From Casimicrobium huifangae (GTDB taxonomy: Bacteria; Pseudomonadota; Gammaproteobacteria; Burkholderiales; Casimicrobiaceae): 64,000 nucleotides of DNA. The notes under the pieces are model-generated. The model saw nothing but the letters and a program-made list of their open reading frames with translations, was not told the origin of the DNA and ran no database searches. Both the position numbers and the translations under genes were made by a program. Below, one piece after another: positions 53,776-62,249 of the stretch (its first letter is position 1; the number at the start of each line of letters is the position of its first letter). The stretch covers positions 2,712,436 through 2,776,435 of the forward strand of contig NZ_CP041352.1 of the NCBI RefSeq assembly GCF_009746125.1, written 5' to 3'.

Positions 53776-56049
53776 TCAGGCCAGCATCCCCTGAGCCGTG
53801 TGTCTCGCGAGACGCAGGCGCAAAGCATTCGCCACCACTGACGCTGAACTCAGGCTCATCGCAAGGGCAGCGATCATCGGTGAAAGCAGCCACCCAGTGA
53901 ATGGGTACAGCAGGCCCGCAGCCAACGGCACGCCAAGTGCGTTGTAGATAAAGGCGAAGCCAAGATTCTGTTTCATGTTGCTCACGCTCGCGGCCGAGAG
54001 CTCTCGCGCAGCAGCAATGCCACGCAGATCGCCCTTGACGAGCGTAACCTGAGCGCTATTCATCGCAACATCTGTTCCCGTTCCCATCGCAATACCGACG
54101 TCGGCCTTCGCCAGAGCAGGCGCGTCGTTGATACCGTCCCCCGCCATGGCGACGATACTGCCTTCCTGCTGCAATCGCGTCACCAGCGACAGCTTGTCTG
54201 CCGGTTTTACTTCACCGTAGTACTCGTCGATGCCGAGCGTACTGGCGACCGCGCGAGCGGTAGCAACACCATCGCCAGTTGCCATGATGACGCGAATGCC
54301 AGTTCGCTGTAGCTGTGCCACGGCTTCTGGCGTACTTTCCTTGATCGGATCCGAGACGGCGAGTAGTCCCGCGAGGCGCTGATTCACCGCCAGATACATG
54401 ACGCTGGCGCCAGATGCACGCAACGTTTCCGCTTGATCCTTCAACGAGTCAACGGTCACATCCGCCTGCGCCATAAGCGCTGTATTGCCAAGCATCAGGG
54501 CATCACCACCGACCCGCCCCTGCACGCCGATGCCGGTCGCGGATTCAAATGATTCCGGCTTGGTTAACGGGAGGCCCCGTTCGCTGGCGGCCCAAACAAT
54601 CGCAGCGGCCAGCGGGTGCTCGCTGCCCTGGTCGAGACTGGCCGCGAGACGCAATACATCGTCCTCACTCAGCGCGCCGGCACTGACGACGGCGTTGAAC
54701 CGCGGCTTTCCCTCGGTCAGGGTACCGGTCTTGTCAACGATCAGCGTGTTCACTTTTCTGAGATTCTCGATCGCAGCTGCGTCCCGAAAGAGAATGCCTT
54801 GTGTTGCCGCCTTGCCGGTCACCACCATGATTGACATTGGCGTCGCGAGACCAAGGGCACAGGGGCAAGCAATGATCAATACTGCGACCGAATTCACGAG
54901 TCCGTACACCCAGCTTGGTGCCGGCCCCAGCACGCCCCAGCCAATCAGCGTCAGCAACGCGATGATGACGACTCCCACGACGAAGTAGGCGGCTACGCGG
55001 TCCGCCATTCGCTGCATTGGCGCACGGGAACGCTGCGCCTGTGCCACCATTTGCACGATTTGCGACAGCAGCGTCTGCGCACCGACCTTTTCGGAGCGCA
55101 TCACCATCGCCCCGGTGGTGTTGAGCGAGGCACCAACCAGTTTGTCGCCGGGACGCTTGCTCACCGGAATCGGCTCGCCGGTCAGCATTGACTCATCAAC
55201 GGCGCTGCTGCCCTCAGTGACCACGCCGTCCACCGGCACTTTCTCGCCGGGCCTGACGCGCAGGACGTCGCCAACATGCACATGCGATAACGGCACATCT
55301 TCTTCAGTGCCATCCGCGCCGATGCGCCGCGCTGTCTTGGGTGCAAGACCGAGCAGCGATTTGATGGCGGCAGATGTCTGCGATCTCGCCTTCAGCTCCA
55401 GCATCTGTCCAAGCAGCGTCAGCGAAATGATCACAGCCGCTGCTTCAAAGTAAACCGACACCCGCCCCATTGACTGAAAATCAGCAGGAAAAGCACCGGG
55501 TACTACGGTCGCAATGACGCTATACAAAAAAGCTGCACCGGTACCCAGCCCGATGAGTGTCCACATATTTGGACTACGGTTGACGACAGACTGCCAACCG
55601 CGCACGAAAAAGGGAGCGCCCGCCCACAGCACAACGGGCAGGCTGAACAACAGCTCGATCCAGCTCTGCAAGGCCGCGCCCGGCCACGCAATGCGGTGAC
55701 CAAACATCGCGAGCAAGGTAACCACCGCCGTCAGCGGCAATGTCCACCAGAATCGTCGACGGAAATCCTCAAGCTCCGGGTTGTCATCGGTGTCGAGGGT
55801 CGGCATAACCGGCTCCAGTGTCATGCCGCAGATGGGGCAAATACCGGGGCCATCCTTGCGAATTTGCGGATGCATTGGGCAGGTATAGATCACCCTGCCA
55901 TTGATAGCTGCTGGCACGTCAGTAGCATCGGCCTCACGATCAGGTGGCGCCGCCGACCCTGACGACACGGCAGCCGGCGTGCGGTGGCCGGAGTGTCCGG
56001 TTGGCATTGATGTGTGATCTTGATGGTGATGGTGTTCGTGTTCGTTCAT
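53776..56049 (-). CDS. copA: Copper-translocating P1B-type ATPase (CopA/SilP-like)
   Basis: A 757-aa P-type ATPase. The N-terminus is His-rich ([20 protein letters not shown]) with a heavy-metal-binding domain YTCPMHPQI and [10 protein letters not shown] (54-80). No CxxC HMA domain is present. The core has [12 protein letters not shown] near 393, DKTGTLTEG with the phosphorylated Asp near 438, SEHPLA and [10 protein letters not shown]. It exports Cu(I) or Ag(I) from the cytosol. The ATG at 56049 is used. It is divergent from the DUF2933 gene. Confidence 0.92.
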   Translation of the reverse strand: MNEHEHHHHQDHTSMPTGHSGHRTPAAVSSGSAAPPDREADATDVPAAINGRVIYTCPMHPQIRKDGPGICPICGMTLEPVMPTLDTDDNPELEDFRRRFWWTLPLTAVVTLLAMFGHRIAWPGAALQSWIELLFSLPVVLWAGAPFFVRGWQSVVNRSPNMWTLIGLGTGAAFLYSVIATVVPGAFPADFQSMGRVSVYFEAAAVIISLTLLGQMLELKARSQTSAAIKSLLGLAPKTARRIGADGTEEDVPLSHVHVGDVLRVRPGEKVPVDGVVTEGSSAVDESMLTGEPIPVSKRPGDKLVGASLNTTGAMVMRSEKVGAQTLLSQIVQMVAQAQRSRAPMQRMADRVAAYFVVGVVIIALLTLIGWGVLGPAPSWVYGLVNSVAVLIIACPCALGLATPMSIMVVTGKAATQGILFRDAAAIENLRKVNTLIVDKTGTLTEGKPRFNAVVSAGALSEDDVLRLAASLDQGSEHPLAAAIVWAASERGLPLTKPESFESATGIGVQGRVGGDALMLGNTALMAQADVTVDSLKDQAETLRASGASVMYLAVNQRLAGLLAVSDPIKESTPEAVAQLQRTGIRVIMATGDGVATARAVASTLGIDEYYGEVKPADKLSLVTRLQQEGSIVAMAGDGINDAPALAKADVGIAMGTGTDVAMNSAQVTLVKGDLRGIAAARELSAASVSNMKQNLGFAFIYNALGVPLAAGLLYPFTGWLLSPMIAALAMSLSSASVVANALRLRLARHTAQGMLA

Positions 56050-56347
56050 CTGCACGGCTCGCAATGAAAACAGTTGATCAAAACCCGATCTTCATCGACT
56101 GGGGAATACGAATTCGTTGAGCATCTACCAAAACCGGATCTGCACGGATCTAGCTGCGAATCTGCGTTACCAAGGATCTTGCACAAGAAGGTGAATGTTC
56201 TCTTCGATGCGGGCAGTTTTCCGAGAATCTGGTTAGCGATGAAGCAACACAAAAGCGGGCAGGAACGACTAACTGCGCGACGGACAAAAAGAGGAGCGAA
56301 TACAGGCGTATCCTACCGGTGTTCTGCTGAACATGGCGCTCACGAAA

Positions 56348-56599
56348 ATGAACGACAATCCCTCTCGCAAAACGTCATCTGCTGTGGCACGCTGCCGAGT
56401 CGCTGCCCTGATGCTCGCCGTGATCGCTATTGCGTTCGCGCTTCGCGAGCACTGGGGCCATATCTTTGGGCTAAGCCCTTATCTCCTGCTTTTGGCGTGC
56501 CCGTTGATGCACCTGTTCATGCACCACGGACACCACAAACACGGAGATTCAGACCATGATCAGCCCGAACATCGCATGCCCATGAATAGTCACAAATAG
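56348..56599 (+). CDS. DUF2933 family small membrane protein
   Basis: An 83-aa protein with one or two hydrophobic helices (VAALMLAVIAIAFAL and YLLLLACPLMHLFMHH) and a His-rich tail (HHGHHKHGDSDHD). This CPLMHLFMHHGHH pattern is the DUF2933 signature, usually found in copper-resistance clusters. It may bind copper at the membrane. An ATG at 56333 would add five residues. The 298 bases upstream hold no other gene. Confidence 0.8.
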   Translation: MNDNPSRKTSSAVARCRVAALMLAVIAIAFALREHWGHIFGLSPYLLLLACPLMHLFMHHGHHKHGDSDHDQPEHRMPMNSHK

Positions 56600-56722
56600 T
56601 GGATCGTTACGGTCCTCCGCACGAGCGAACAGCGTAGCGACTGTCCGATATGTCAAACACTGTTGGCCGAATGCAGGAGTGCCGCGTGCAATTGAAGTAG
56701 TCGGATCCTATCCGCATTTCGC

Positions 56723-57103
56723 CTATTTGATGACCTGCAACTCGGTGACTGTGTACTTCCCCGCGACGCTAGCCACTTTGAACTTGATCTTGTCGCCCAC
56801 TTTGAGCGTGCCGATCTGAACGCTTTCCTGCAATTGGAAGACCATCGTCATTGCCGGCATGTCAAGATTCTTGATCTCACCATGCTTGATGGTGATCTTT
56901 CTGGCATCGGTATCGATCTTGCGGATTTCGCCTTCTGCTGGCTCGATAGCAGGCGTCGCTGCCGCCGGGACATGTCCAGCGTGGCTGGCATGATTGTCGG
57001 CTGCGTGAGCTATTGCGGTGAGTGACAGCATTACCGGAGCGGCCCCAGCCGCAAAGGCGGTAAGCACGACGGTGCGAATGAAGTGGATTTGGCTGGATTG
57101 CAT
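56723..57103 (-). CDS. cusF: Periplasmic CusF-like copper-binding protein
   Basis: A 126-aa protein with a signal peptide ending AHA and a His-containing linker. The OB-fold CusF domain has GEIRKIDTDARKITIKHGEI and LDMPAMTMVF, which holds the two Met ligands. The Trp that caps the metal in E. coli CusF is replaced here. It would carry Cu(I) in the periplasm. It ends the minus-strand operon, 57 nt after the cupredoxin gene. Confidence 0.88.
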   Translation of the reverse strand: MQSSQIHFIRTVVLTAFAAGAAPVMLSLTAIAHAADNHASHAGHVPAAATPAIEPAEGEIRKIDTDARKITIKHGEIKNLDMPAMTMVFQLQESVQIGTLKVGDKIKFKVASVAGKYTVTELQVIK

Positions 57104-57160
57104 TGATTTGACCTTTGCTTGCTTGACGTCGTTAGAAAGTAGTTAAATGGCCAGAAAGGG

Positions 57161-57700
57161 TTAGTGTCCGCGCGTCGACAGGACGCGGAGCGTGCCTCGC
57201 ATTCCGGCCTGATAGTGCCCGGCAATCAGGCAGGCGAATTCGAACTCGCCCGCACGGTTGAACTGCCAGACGATTTCGCCAGTCTTGCCTGGCGCCACGT
57301 GTGCCATGTAGGGCTCATCGTGCTCCATGCCCGGGTGCTTGAGCATCAGTTCAGCGTGGGCAGCGTTGTCGGCCGGTGTGCCGATCACGAATTCGTGCAG
57401 CATCGTTCCCGTGTTGTGCACGCGGATGCGTAATGTCTCACCAACTCGCACCGTGATCGCGTCGGGCGCGAAGCGCATGCTGTCCAGCATGGTCACGTTC
57501 ACCGTGCGGCGCACAGCCTTGGTATCGCCAGCAATTCCCCAAGCCTTCTGTTCTTTCACTGTCGTCTTGGTGGCGCTGCGCGCTTTGACTGATTCAGTGC
57601 TGGCGTGCTCACCATGTGCGTGGACGGTGTTCACTCCGGCAATGCCCGTCACCAGAGTCACGGCGATCATGCGCCGGAGATACCGCGGGGGGCCGCTCAT
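57161..57700 (-). CDS. Cupredoxin-domain periplasmic protein
   Basis: A 179-aa exported protein with a cupredoxin fold. FAPDAITVRVGETLRIRVHNTG is the first part. The type 1 copper ligands are probably the His in MLHEFVIG and the Cys, His and Met in FACLIAGHYQAGM. It would accept electrons from copper or store it in the periplasm. The ATG at 57700 overlaps the multicopper oxidase stop by four bases (ATGA). Confidence 0.88.
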   Translation of the reverse strand: MSGPPRYLRRMIAVTLVTGIAGVNTVHAHGEHASTESVKARSATKTTVKEQKAWGIAGDTKAVRRTVNVTMLDSMRFAPDAITVRVGETLRIRVHNTGTMLHEFVIGTPADNAAHAELMLKHPGMEHDEPYMAHVAPGKTGEIVWQFNRAGEFEFACLIAGHYQAGMRGTLRVLSTRGH

Positions 57701-59151
57701 TGTCCATGCCCCCCGTGACCGGCCGTTCCCACGGGCTTGCGCACCTGCACTTCGACCGTCGCGCCAGACGTGCCGGGCCGTTGATTGGTGACAGGGGTTG
57801 CGACACGGGGCATTGCCCCACCGCCTGCATCACTTGCACGCGGCGTGGCCGGTGCGGCGCCGGTCCACTCGCGAGCCTGCGTCCCTGGCGGGTGCTTGAA
57901 CCAGCCAGGGTCGCTGTAGTCCCCCCGCTTCTGCTCGCGTCGCACTTTGAGCACGCTGAACATGCCGCCCATCTCGACACCGCCGAACGGCCCCTGGCCG
58001 GTCATCATCGGAATCGTGTTGTCGGGCAGCGGCATTTCCATCTCGGCCATGTCGGCCATGCCGCGCTCACCCATCACCATGTAGTCCGGGATCAGCTTGT
58101 TGATCCTGGCGGCGACCCCGCTGTGATCGACACCGATCATCGTGGGCACGTTGTGCCCCATCGCGTTCATGGTGTGGTGACTCTTGTGGCAGTGCATCGC
58201 CCAATCGCCTTCTTCGTCGGCGATGAATTCAATCTGGCGCATCTGGCCAACACCGATGTCGGTCGTCACTTCCGGCCAGCGGGCGGTTTTCGGTACCGGC
58301 CCGCCATCTGTGCCAGTCACTTCAAACTCGTGACCGTGAACGTGGATTGGATGATTAGTCATCGTCAGATTGCCAATGCGCATTCGGACGCGATCACCAT
58401 GGCGCACGTTGAATGAGTCAATGCCCGGGAACAGCCGGCTATTCCACGTCCACAGGTTGAAGTCGAGCATGGTCATGATCTTCGGCGTGTAACTGCCGGG
58501 ATCGATGTCATAGGCTGCGAGCAGGAAGCAGAAATCGCGATCGACCTCGCTGATCAACGGATGCTTCGCTTTCGGGTGTGTCACCCAGAAGCCCATCATG
58601 CCCATCGCCATCTGCGTCATTTCGTCAGCGTGCGGGTGATACATGAAGGTGCCGGGTCGCCGCGCCACAAACTCATAGACGAACGTCTTGCCCGGCTGGA
58701 TTGAGGGTTGCGTCAGCCCTGACACACCGTCCATGCCGTTCGGCAAGCGCTGGCCATGCCAGTGCATGCTGGTGTGTTCGGGCAGCTTGTTGGTGACGAA
58801 GATGCGCACGCGATCACCTTCCACCACTTCAATGGTCGGGCCCGGGCTTTGTCCGTTGTAGCCCCACAGATGCGCTTTCATCCCCGGTGCCATTTCGCGC
58901 ACCACCGGTTCGGCGACCAGATGAAATTCCTTCACGCCGTTGTTCATGCGCCACGGCAAGGTCCAGCCGTTGAGTGTGACCACCGGGTTGTAGGGGCGGC
59001 CGCTGTTCGGTGTCAGCGGCGGCATGGTGTCGGCCCGCATCTGCAGCACGGGTTCAGGCAGTGCGGCAAGCGCCACACGGCTCACCGCGCCCGCCGTCAC
59101 CGCGGCGGCAACAGTGCCGGCACCAGCAAAAAATTGTCGTCTTGAAGTCAT
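57697..59151 (-). CDS. Multicopper oxidase (copper oxidase, Tat-exported)
   Basis: A 484-aa oxidase with a Tat signal (TSRRQFFAGAGTVAAA). The four copper-ligand motifs are HWHG (near 128), HPHAD, NHPIHVHGHEF and HCHKSHHTM. The Met-rich stretch AEMEMPLPDNTIPMM is a likely Cu(I) site. It would oxidise Cu(I) to the less toxic Cu(II) in the periplasm with O2. The tail after 440 is low-complexity Gly/Pro/His. The frame is open to 59355 but the Tat signal fixes the ATG at 59151. Confidence 0.9.
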   Translation of the reverse strand: MTSRRQFFAGAGTVAAAVTAGAVSRVALAALPEPVLQMRADTMPPLTPNSGRPYNPVVTLNGWTLPWRMNNGVKEFHLVAEPVVREMAPGMKAHLWGYNGQSPGPTIEVVEGDRVRIFVTNKLPEHTSMHWHGQRLPNGMDGVSGLTQPSIQPGKTFVYEFVARRPGTFMYHPHADEMTQMAMGMMGFWVTHPKAKHPLISEVDRDFCFLLAAYDIDPGSYTPKIMTMLDFNLWTWNSRLFPGIDSFNVRHGDRVRMRIGNLTMTNHPIHVHGHEFEVTGTDGGPVPKTARWPEVTTDIGVGQMRQIEFIADEEGDWAMHCHKSHHTMNAMGHNVPTMIGVDHSGVAARINKLIPDYMVMGERGMADMAEMEMPLPDNTIPMMTGQGPFGGVEMGGMFSVLKVRREQKRGDYSDPGWFKHPPGTQAREWTGAAPATPRASDAGGGAMPRVATPVTNQRPGTSGATVEVQVRKPVGTAGHGGHGQ

Positions 59152-59164
59152 CACATGTGCCTCG

Positions 59165-60613
59165 TCAATGTCCGCCGCCGGCTTGCGATGTGCTCGCGGC
59201 GCCGCCCGTCGTGGCGAATGAGGTGAGATTGGGTTTGCCGACCATCGCCATGTCGAGATCAGCATTGGCCAGCCAGAAGTCGCGTTGCGCGCCGATCGCT
59301 GCGTTGACAGTGGCGATCTGAGTGCGCGTATCGGCCAGCAGCTCAAACACGCCAATCAGCATGCCGTTGTAACGCAACAGGTTTTCGTCCGAGATGCGCT
59401 TTGCCAGCGGCACCATTTCATCGCGGTAATGCCGGGCAACGTCGTACGCAGTGCGCCAGGCAAGATAGGCCTCACGGACCTCCGAACGCGCATTCACCGC
59501 AGTCTCGGCAGCGCGGTTGACCGCCTGCATGTAGTAAGCCTCAGCCTTTTCGATACGCGATTCACCCCAGTCAAACAGCGGCAACTCGATGGACAACTCA
59601 TAGCCAAGATTGGACGAATTGCCTTCTGACGTCTTGCGCGTGAGTCCAAGATCGAGAAGATTCAGGAAGCGCGTGGTCCGGGTGAGACCGAGATTGCGCG
59701 CGGTCCGCTCGGCGCCAAATTTGGCGCTCAACACATCCAGCCGCTGCGTCAGCGCGGTGCGTTCGAGATCGACGCGTTCCGGCAAGTTCACGGGCAGTTC
59801 AGGTAGCCGCTCTGGCAATGCAAGCGCTGTTTGATCTCCCCACAGCCCGAGCAGACGCGTCAGCCGCTCGCGGGCACTTGTCGCCGCCTGCTGCGCCCGC
59901 GCCAAATTCAGCGTCGCCTCGGCATAGAACGCCTGTTCGCGTGCCCGTTGCAGACGATTGAAGTTGCCCGCCTCGGCCATGCGTCGCGCCAGTTCAGCAC
60001 TCGCTTCGGCCGCGTCTTTCACCTGCGCGAGGTAGCGTGCGGACTCGGTGGCAGCAACTGCCTGGTACCAGGCCTTGCGTGTCTCCGAGGCCAGTGTCAG
60101 CACTTCCACGGCGACTGCCCGTTGCGTCTGCTCGAAGCGTGCTTCCTCGGTTCGCTTCAGCAGTGGCAACACCAGCAGTCGCGCGAGGCTGTAGTGCAGC
60201 GAGTGCTCGATTTCAAGGTTGGCACCACTGCGCGGGCGGCTGATGGTGAGGCCTGGGTTGGGCAGGCGACTGGCCTCCAGCAACTCGGCATCGGCGACGC
60301 CGAGTTCAGCCAGCGTCGCCTGCAGGCCGCGATTGTTGAGCAGCGCCACCTGAACCGCGCTTTCGGCATTGAGCGGCTGCGCCAGCAACGTCGCCACACG
60401 ATTCTCAATCGCGCGTCGATCTTCGCCATTGCGCGCGGCTTCCACACTGACACCGCCGAGCTCACGCGCCATCTTCTGCACGTTGGCGACCGTCGATGCC
60501 GGGCGCGTCGATGCGCAACCGCCGAGGATGATCAGCGCCCCAAGCGCCGCCAGCGCGTTGCACGCCAATTTTTGCCATCCATTGTCGGGGAGCGAAATTG
60601 CCCTAGTGCGCAT
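59165..60613 (-). CDS. TolC-family outer-membrane lipoprotein of the copper operon
   Basis: A 482-aa outer-membrane factor with a lipobox ILGGC near residue 35 and helical TolC repeats (ALLNNRGLQATLAELGVADAE, then SEVREAYLAWRTAYDVARHYRD). It is a second outer-membrane factor in the island, distinct from cusC. No RND or MFS pump gene is next to it, so it may pair with the Cus pump or serve the oxidase operon. The ATG at 60613 follows the upstream gene's end by 11-nt overlap. Confidence 0.87.
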   Translation of the reverse strand: MRTRAISLPDNGWQKLACNALAALGALIILGGCASTRPASTVANVQKMARELGGVSVEAARNGEDRRAIENRVATLLAQPLNAESAVQVALLNNRGLQATLAELGVADAELLEASRLPNPGLTISRPRSGANLEIEHSLHYSLARLLVLPLLKRTEEARFEQTQRAVAVEVLTLASETRKAWYQAVAATESARYLAQVKDAAEASAELARRMAEAGNFNRLQRAREQAFYAEATLNLARAQQAATSARERLTRLLGLWGDQTALALPERLPELPVNLPERVDLERTALTQRLDVLSAKFGAERTARNLGLTRTTRFLNLLDLGLTRKTSEGNSSNLGYELSIELPLFDWGESRIEKAEAYYMQAVNRAAETAVNARSEVREAYLAWRTAYDVARHYRDEMVPLAKRISDENLLRYNGMLIGVFELLADTRTQIATVNAAIGAQRDFWLANADLDMAMVGKPNLTSFATTGGAASTSQAGGGH

Positions 60614-61007
60614 GTGTGGAGCCCTTTGCTGGTTGCTGCCCTGCGGGCGGTTTGACCTGGGGACTTGATGCAGGCGGAGGAGCAACAGTTGACTCGCGCG
60701 CTGCGTCGCGCGCGGCCTCGCGCGCGTAGGCGCGCCAACCGCCGGCGCGGGCAGTCGCCTCGTTGCTGGCGGTCCAGGGCTGCACGGGCCGGTCCTGCCA
60801 ACTGCGGTATCCGTCGAATGCCGAGCGGTACACCGGGGCAATGCCTGGCAAGTCCGCACTGGCGGGATCGGGCGCGGTCAATGCCGCAGTAGAGAAACCG
60901 GTCAAGCTGATCCCGGTGAGCAGGACCAGGACCCGAACCAAGGAACGCGCATCGTCTCGCCAGTAGCGCCGGGCGTGGCCGCGCAGGCTATCGCTTGAAA
61001 ACAACAT
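60603..61007 (-). CDS. Small exported hypothetical protein of the copper operon
   Basis: A 134-aa protein with an N-terminal hydrophobic signal (SLVRVLVLLTGISLTGFSTAALTA). A short conserved-looking run follows, GIAPVYRSAFDGYRSWQ, then a Pro/Ala-rich tail ending in STHAH. It is a common companion of the TolC-like copper gene but its role is unknown. It overlaps that gene by 11 nt. Confidence 0.65.
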   Translation of the reverse strand: MLFSSDSLRGHARRYWRDDARSLVRVLVLLTGISLTGFSTAALTAPDPASADLPGIAPVYRSAFDGYRSWQDRPVQPWTASNEATARAGGWRAYAREAARDAARESTVAPPPASSPQVKPPAGQQPAKGSTHAH

Positions 61008-61114
61008 CGACAAACTCCGAAAACAAAACCGGGTGGGTGCGCTCGGCACCAGCACTTTTTGCGCGCAAGGGCGCTTCCCGCCGCATCCTGACGTGATGGG
61101 CGGTTACGGTGTCT

Positions 61115-61507
61115 TCAGGTTCGTGGTGGACGGTCGAAGCCGTCAGGGTCGTAGGTCGGACGTACGGCCGGTATTTCGGGCAACAGCGGCAGCGTTGGCA
61201 CCGGAACGATCATCTGTGCCGGCGACGCGCTGATCGTTGCCGCGCAACAGAACGCGCTGCAATCGGCTTTGCTGTCACCTGTTGCCGGCATGTCGCCGTG
61301 CGTAGCGTGCGCATGATGGCGATCGGCAGTTGTCGCGTCGGCAGCATGCTTGTGCGCACCATGTGAGCCGCCGGCGTGCTGCGGCACATGCATCGCGGCC
61401 GCACTCCCGCCCATCACGACGCAATGCACGCGCGTGGTCGCCGCCACGCCCTGCCACGGCAGGGTAAAGGCAATCAGCAAGACCAGCAGAATGCGAACAC
61501 GATTCAT
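61115..61507 (-). CDS. His-rich exported protein (DUF2946-like)
   Basis: A 130-aa protein with a signal peptide (MNRVRILLVLLIAFTLPWQGVA). A His-rich segment follows (MHVPQHAGGSHGAHKHAA, then HHAHATHGDM), and a Cys cluster CSAFCCAA. This resembles DUF2946 proteins found at the head of copper/cobalt operons. It probably binds copper in the periplasm. The 69 bases before it and copy 3 of the 122-bp element separate it from iscX. Confidence 0.75.
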   Translation of the reverse strand: MNRVRILLVLLIAFTLPWQGVAATTRVHCVVMGGSAAAMHVPQHAGGSHGAHKHAADATTADRHHAHATHGDMPATGDSKADCSAFCCAATISASPAQMIVPVPTLPLLPEIPAVRPTYDPDGFDRPPRT

Positions 61508-61576
61508 AAAAACATTTTCGCAGAACACCGGTTAGGCGCCCTGCGTTGCGTCAAGTTCCTTTGCAGCGCACTGGTC

Positions 61577-61698
61577 ATCAACTTTTCAGGCTAAGCCGCA
61601 TTCACTTTGGGCTGAAAGCACACTTCGCCGACAAGTCGACTTTTATCACTTTCGTGGTCTTAGCCCACGTGCAACAAGGAGTTGATGAGAAAGCTGTC
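61577..61698. repeat. 122-bp dyad intergenic element, copy 3
   Basis: ATCAACTTTT (61577-61586) - 22 nt - GGGCT (61609-61613) - 19 nt - AAGTCGACTT (61633-61642) - 19 nt - AGCCC (61662-61666) - 22 nt - GAAAGCTGTC (61689-61698). All block spacings equal those of the other copies. The right end reaches the stop codon of iscX. It sits at the junction of the isc genes and the copper island. Confidence 0.85.
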
Positions 61699-61906
61699 AG
61701 TCCAGTTCATCGATCCACGCTTGCTGGATGGCCTCCAGAATGCGCTCACCGCAGTGCTTCGGGTCGTCGTCAAACTCGGGCAGCGCCAGCACCATGTCCA
61801 TCAGCGCCGTGAAGCGCACCTGCGCCGGATCCACATCAGGATGGGCGTCGGTGAGCTGGATCGCGATTTCCAGCGAATCGGTCCATTTGAGCTTGGGCGC
61901 AGCCAT
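61697..61906 (-). CDS. iscX: Fe-S assembly protein IscX
   Basis: A 69-aa acidic protein with the IscX signature: KLKWTDSLEIAIQL, HPDVDPAQVRFT, LPEFDDDP, and ending EAIQQAWIDEL. It binds IscS and iron and adjusts Fe-S cluster assembly. It overlaps the fdx stop by one base (TGATG), the standard end of the isc operon. Confidence 0.94.
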   Translation of the reverse strand: MAAPKLKWTDSLEIAIQLTDAHPDVDPAQVRFTALMDMVLALPEFDDDPKHCGERILEAIQQAWIDELD

Positions 61907-62244
61907 CAGTGATTCTCCCGCGCGTGGTTGATGGTGTATTTCGGCAGCTCCACGGTGAGGTCATCGTCACCCACCTTCACCTGGCAGGACAGACGCGACA
62001 CACTGGTCAGCCCCCACGCGCGATCGAGCAGATCTTCTTCGTCCTCGCTCATTTCGCCCGTCTTGCTGAAGCCTTCGCGAACGATCACGTGGCACGTGGT
62101 ACAGGCGAGCGACTGATCGCACGCATGCTCGATGCCGATATTGGCGTCAAGCAGGGCCGTACACAGCGACACACCGGGCTTCGGCGTGAATTGAACACCC
62201 TCGGGGCAAAGCTCCGGGTGTGGGAGCACTTTGATGACCGCCAT
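61906..62244 (-). CDS. fdx: [2Fe-2S] ferredoxin of the isc operon
   Basis: A 112-aa adrenodoxin-type ferredoxin. The cluster cysteines are in EHACDQSLACTTCH and LSCQV, in the usual C-x5-C-x2-C plus distal Cys spacing. It gives electrons to Fe-S cluster assembly. The ATG at 62244 (MAVIKVLPHPELCPEG) is chosen; a TTG lies three codons upstream. It follows hscA by 5 nt. Confidence 0.95.
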   Translation of the reverse strand: MAVIKVLPHPELCPEGVQFTPKPGVSLCTALLDANIGIEHACDQSLACTTCHVIVREGFSKTGEMSEDEEDLLDRAWGLTSVSRLSCQVKVGDDDLTVELPKYTINHARENH

Positions 62245-62249
62245 ATCGC

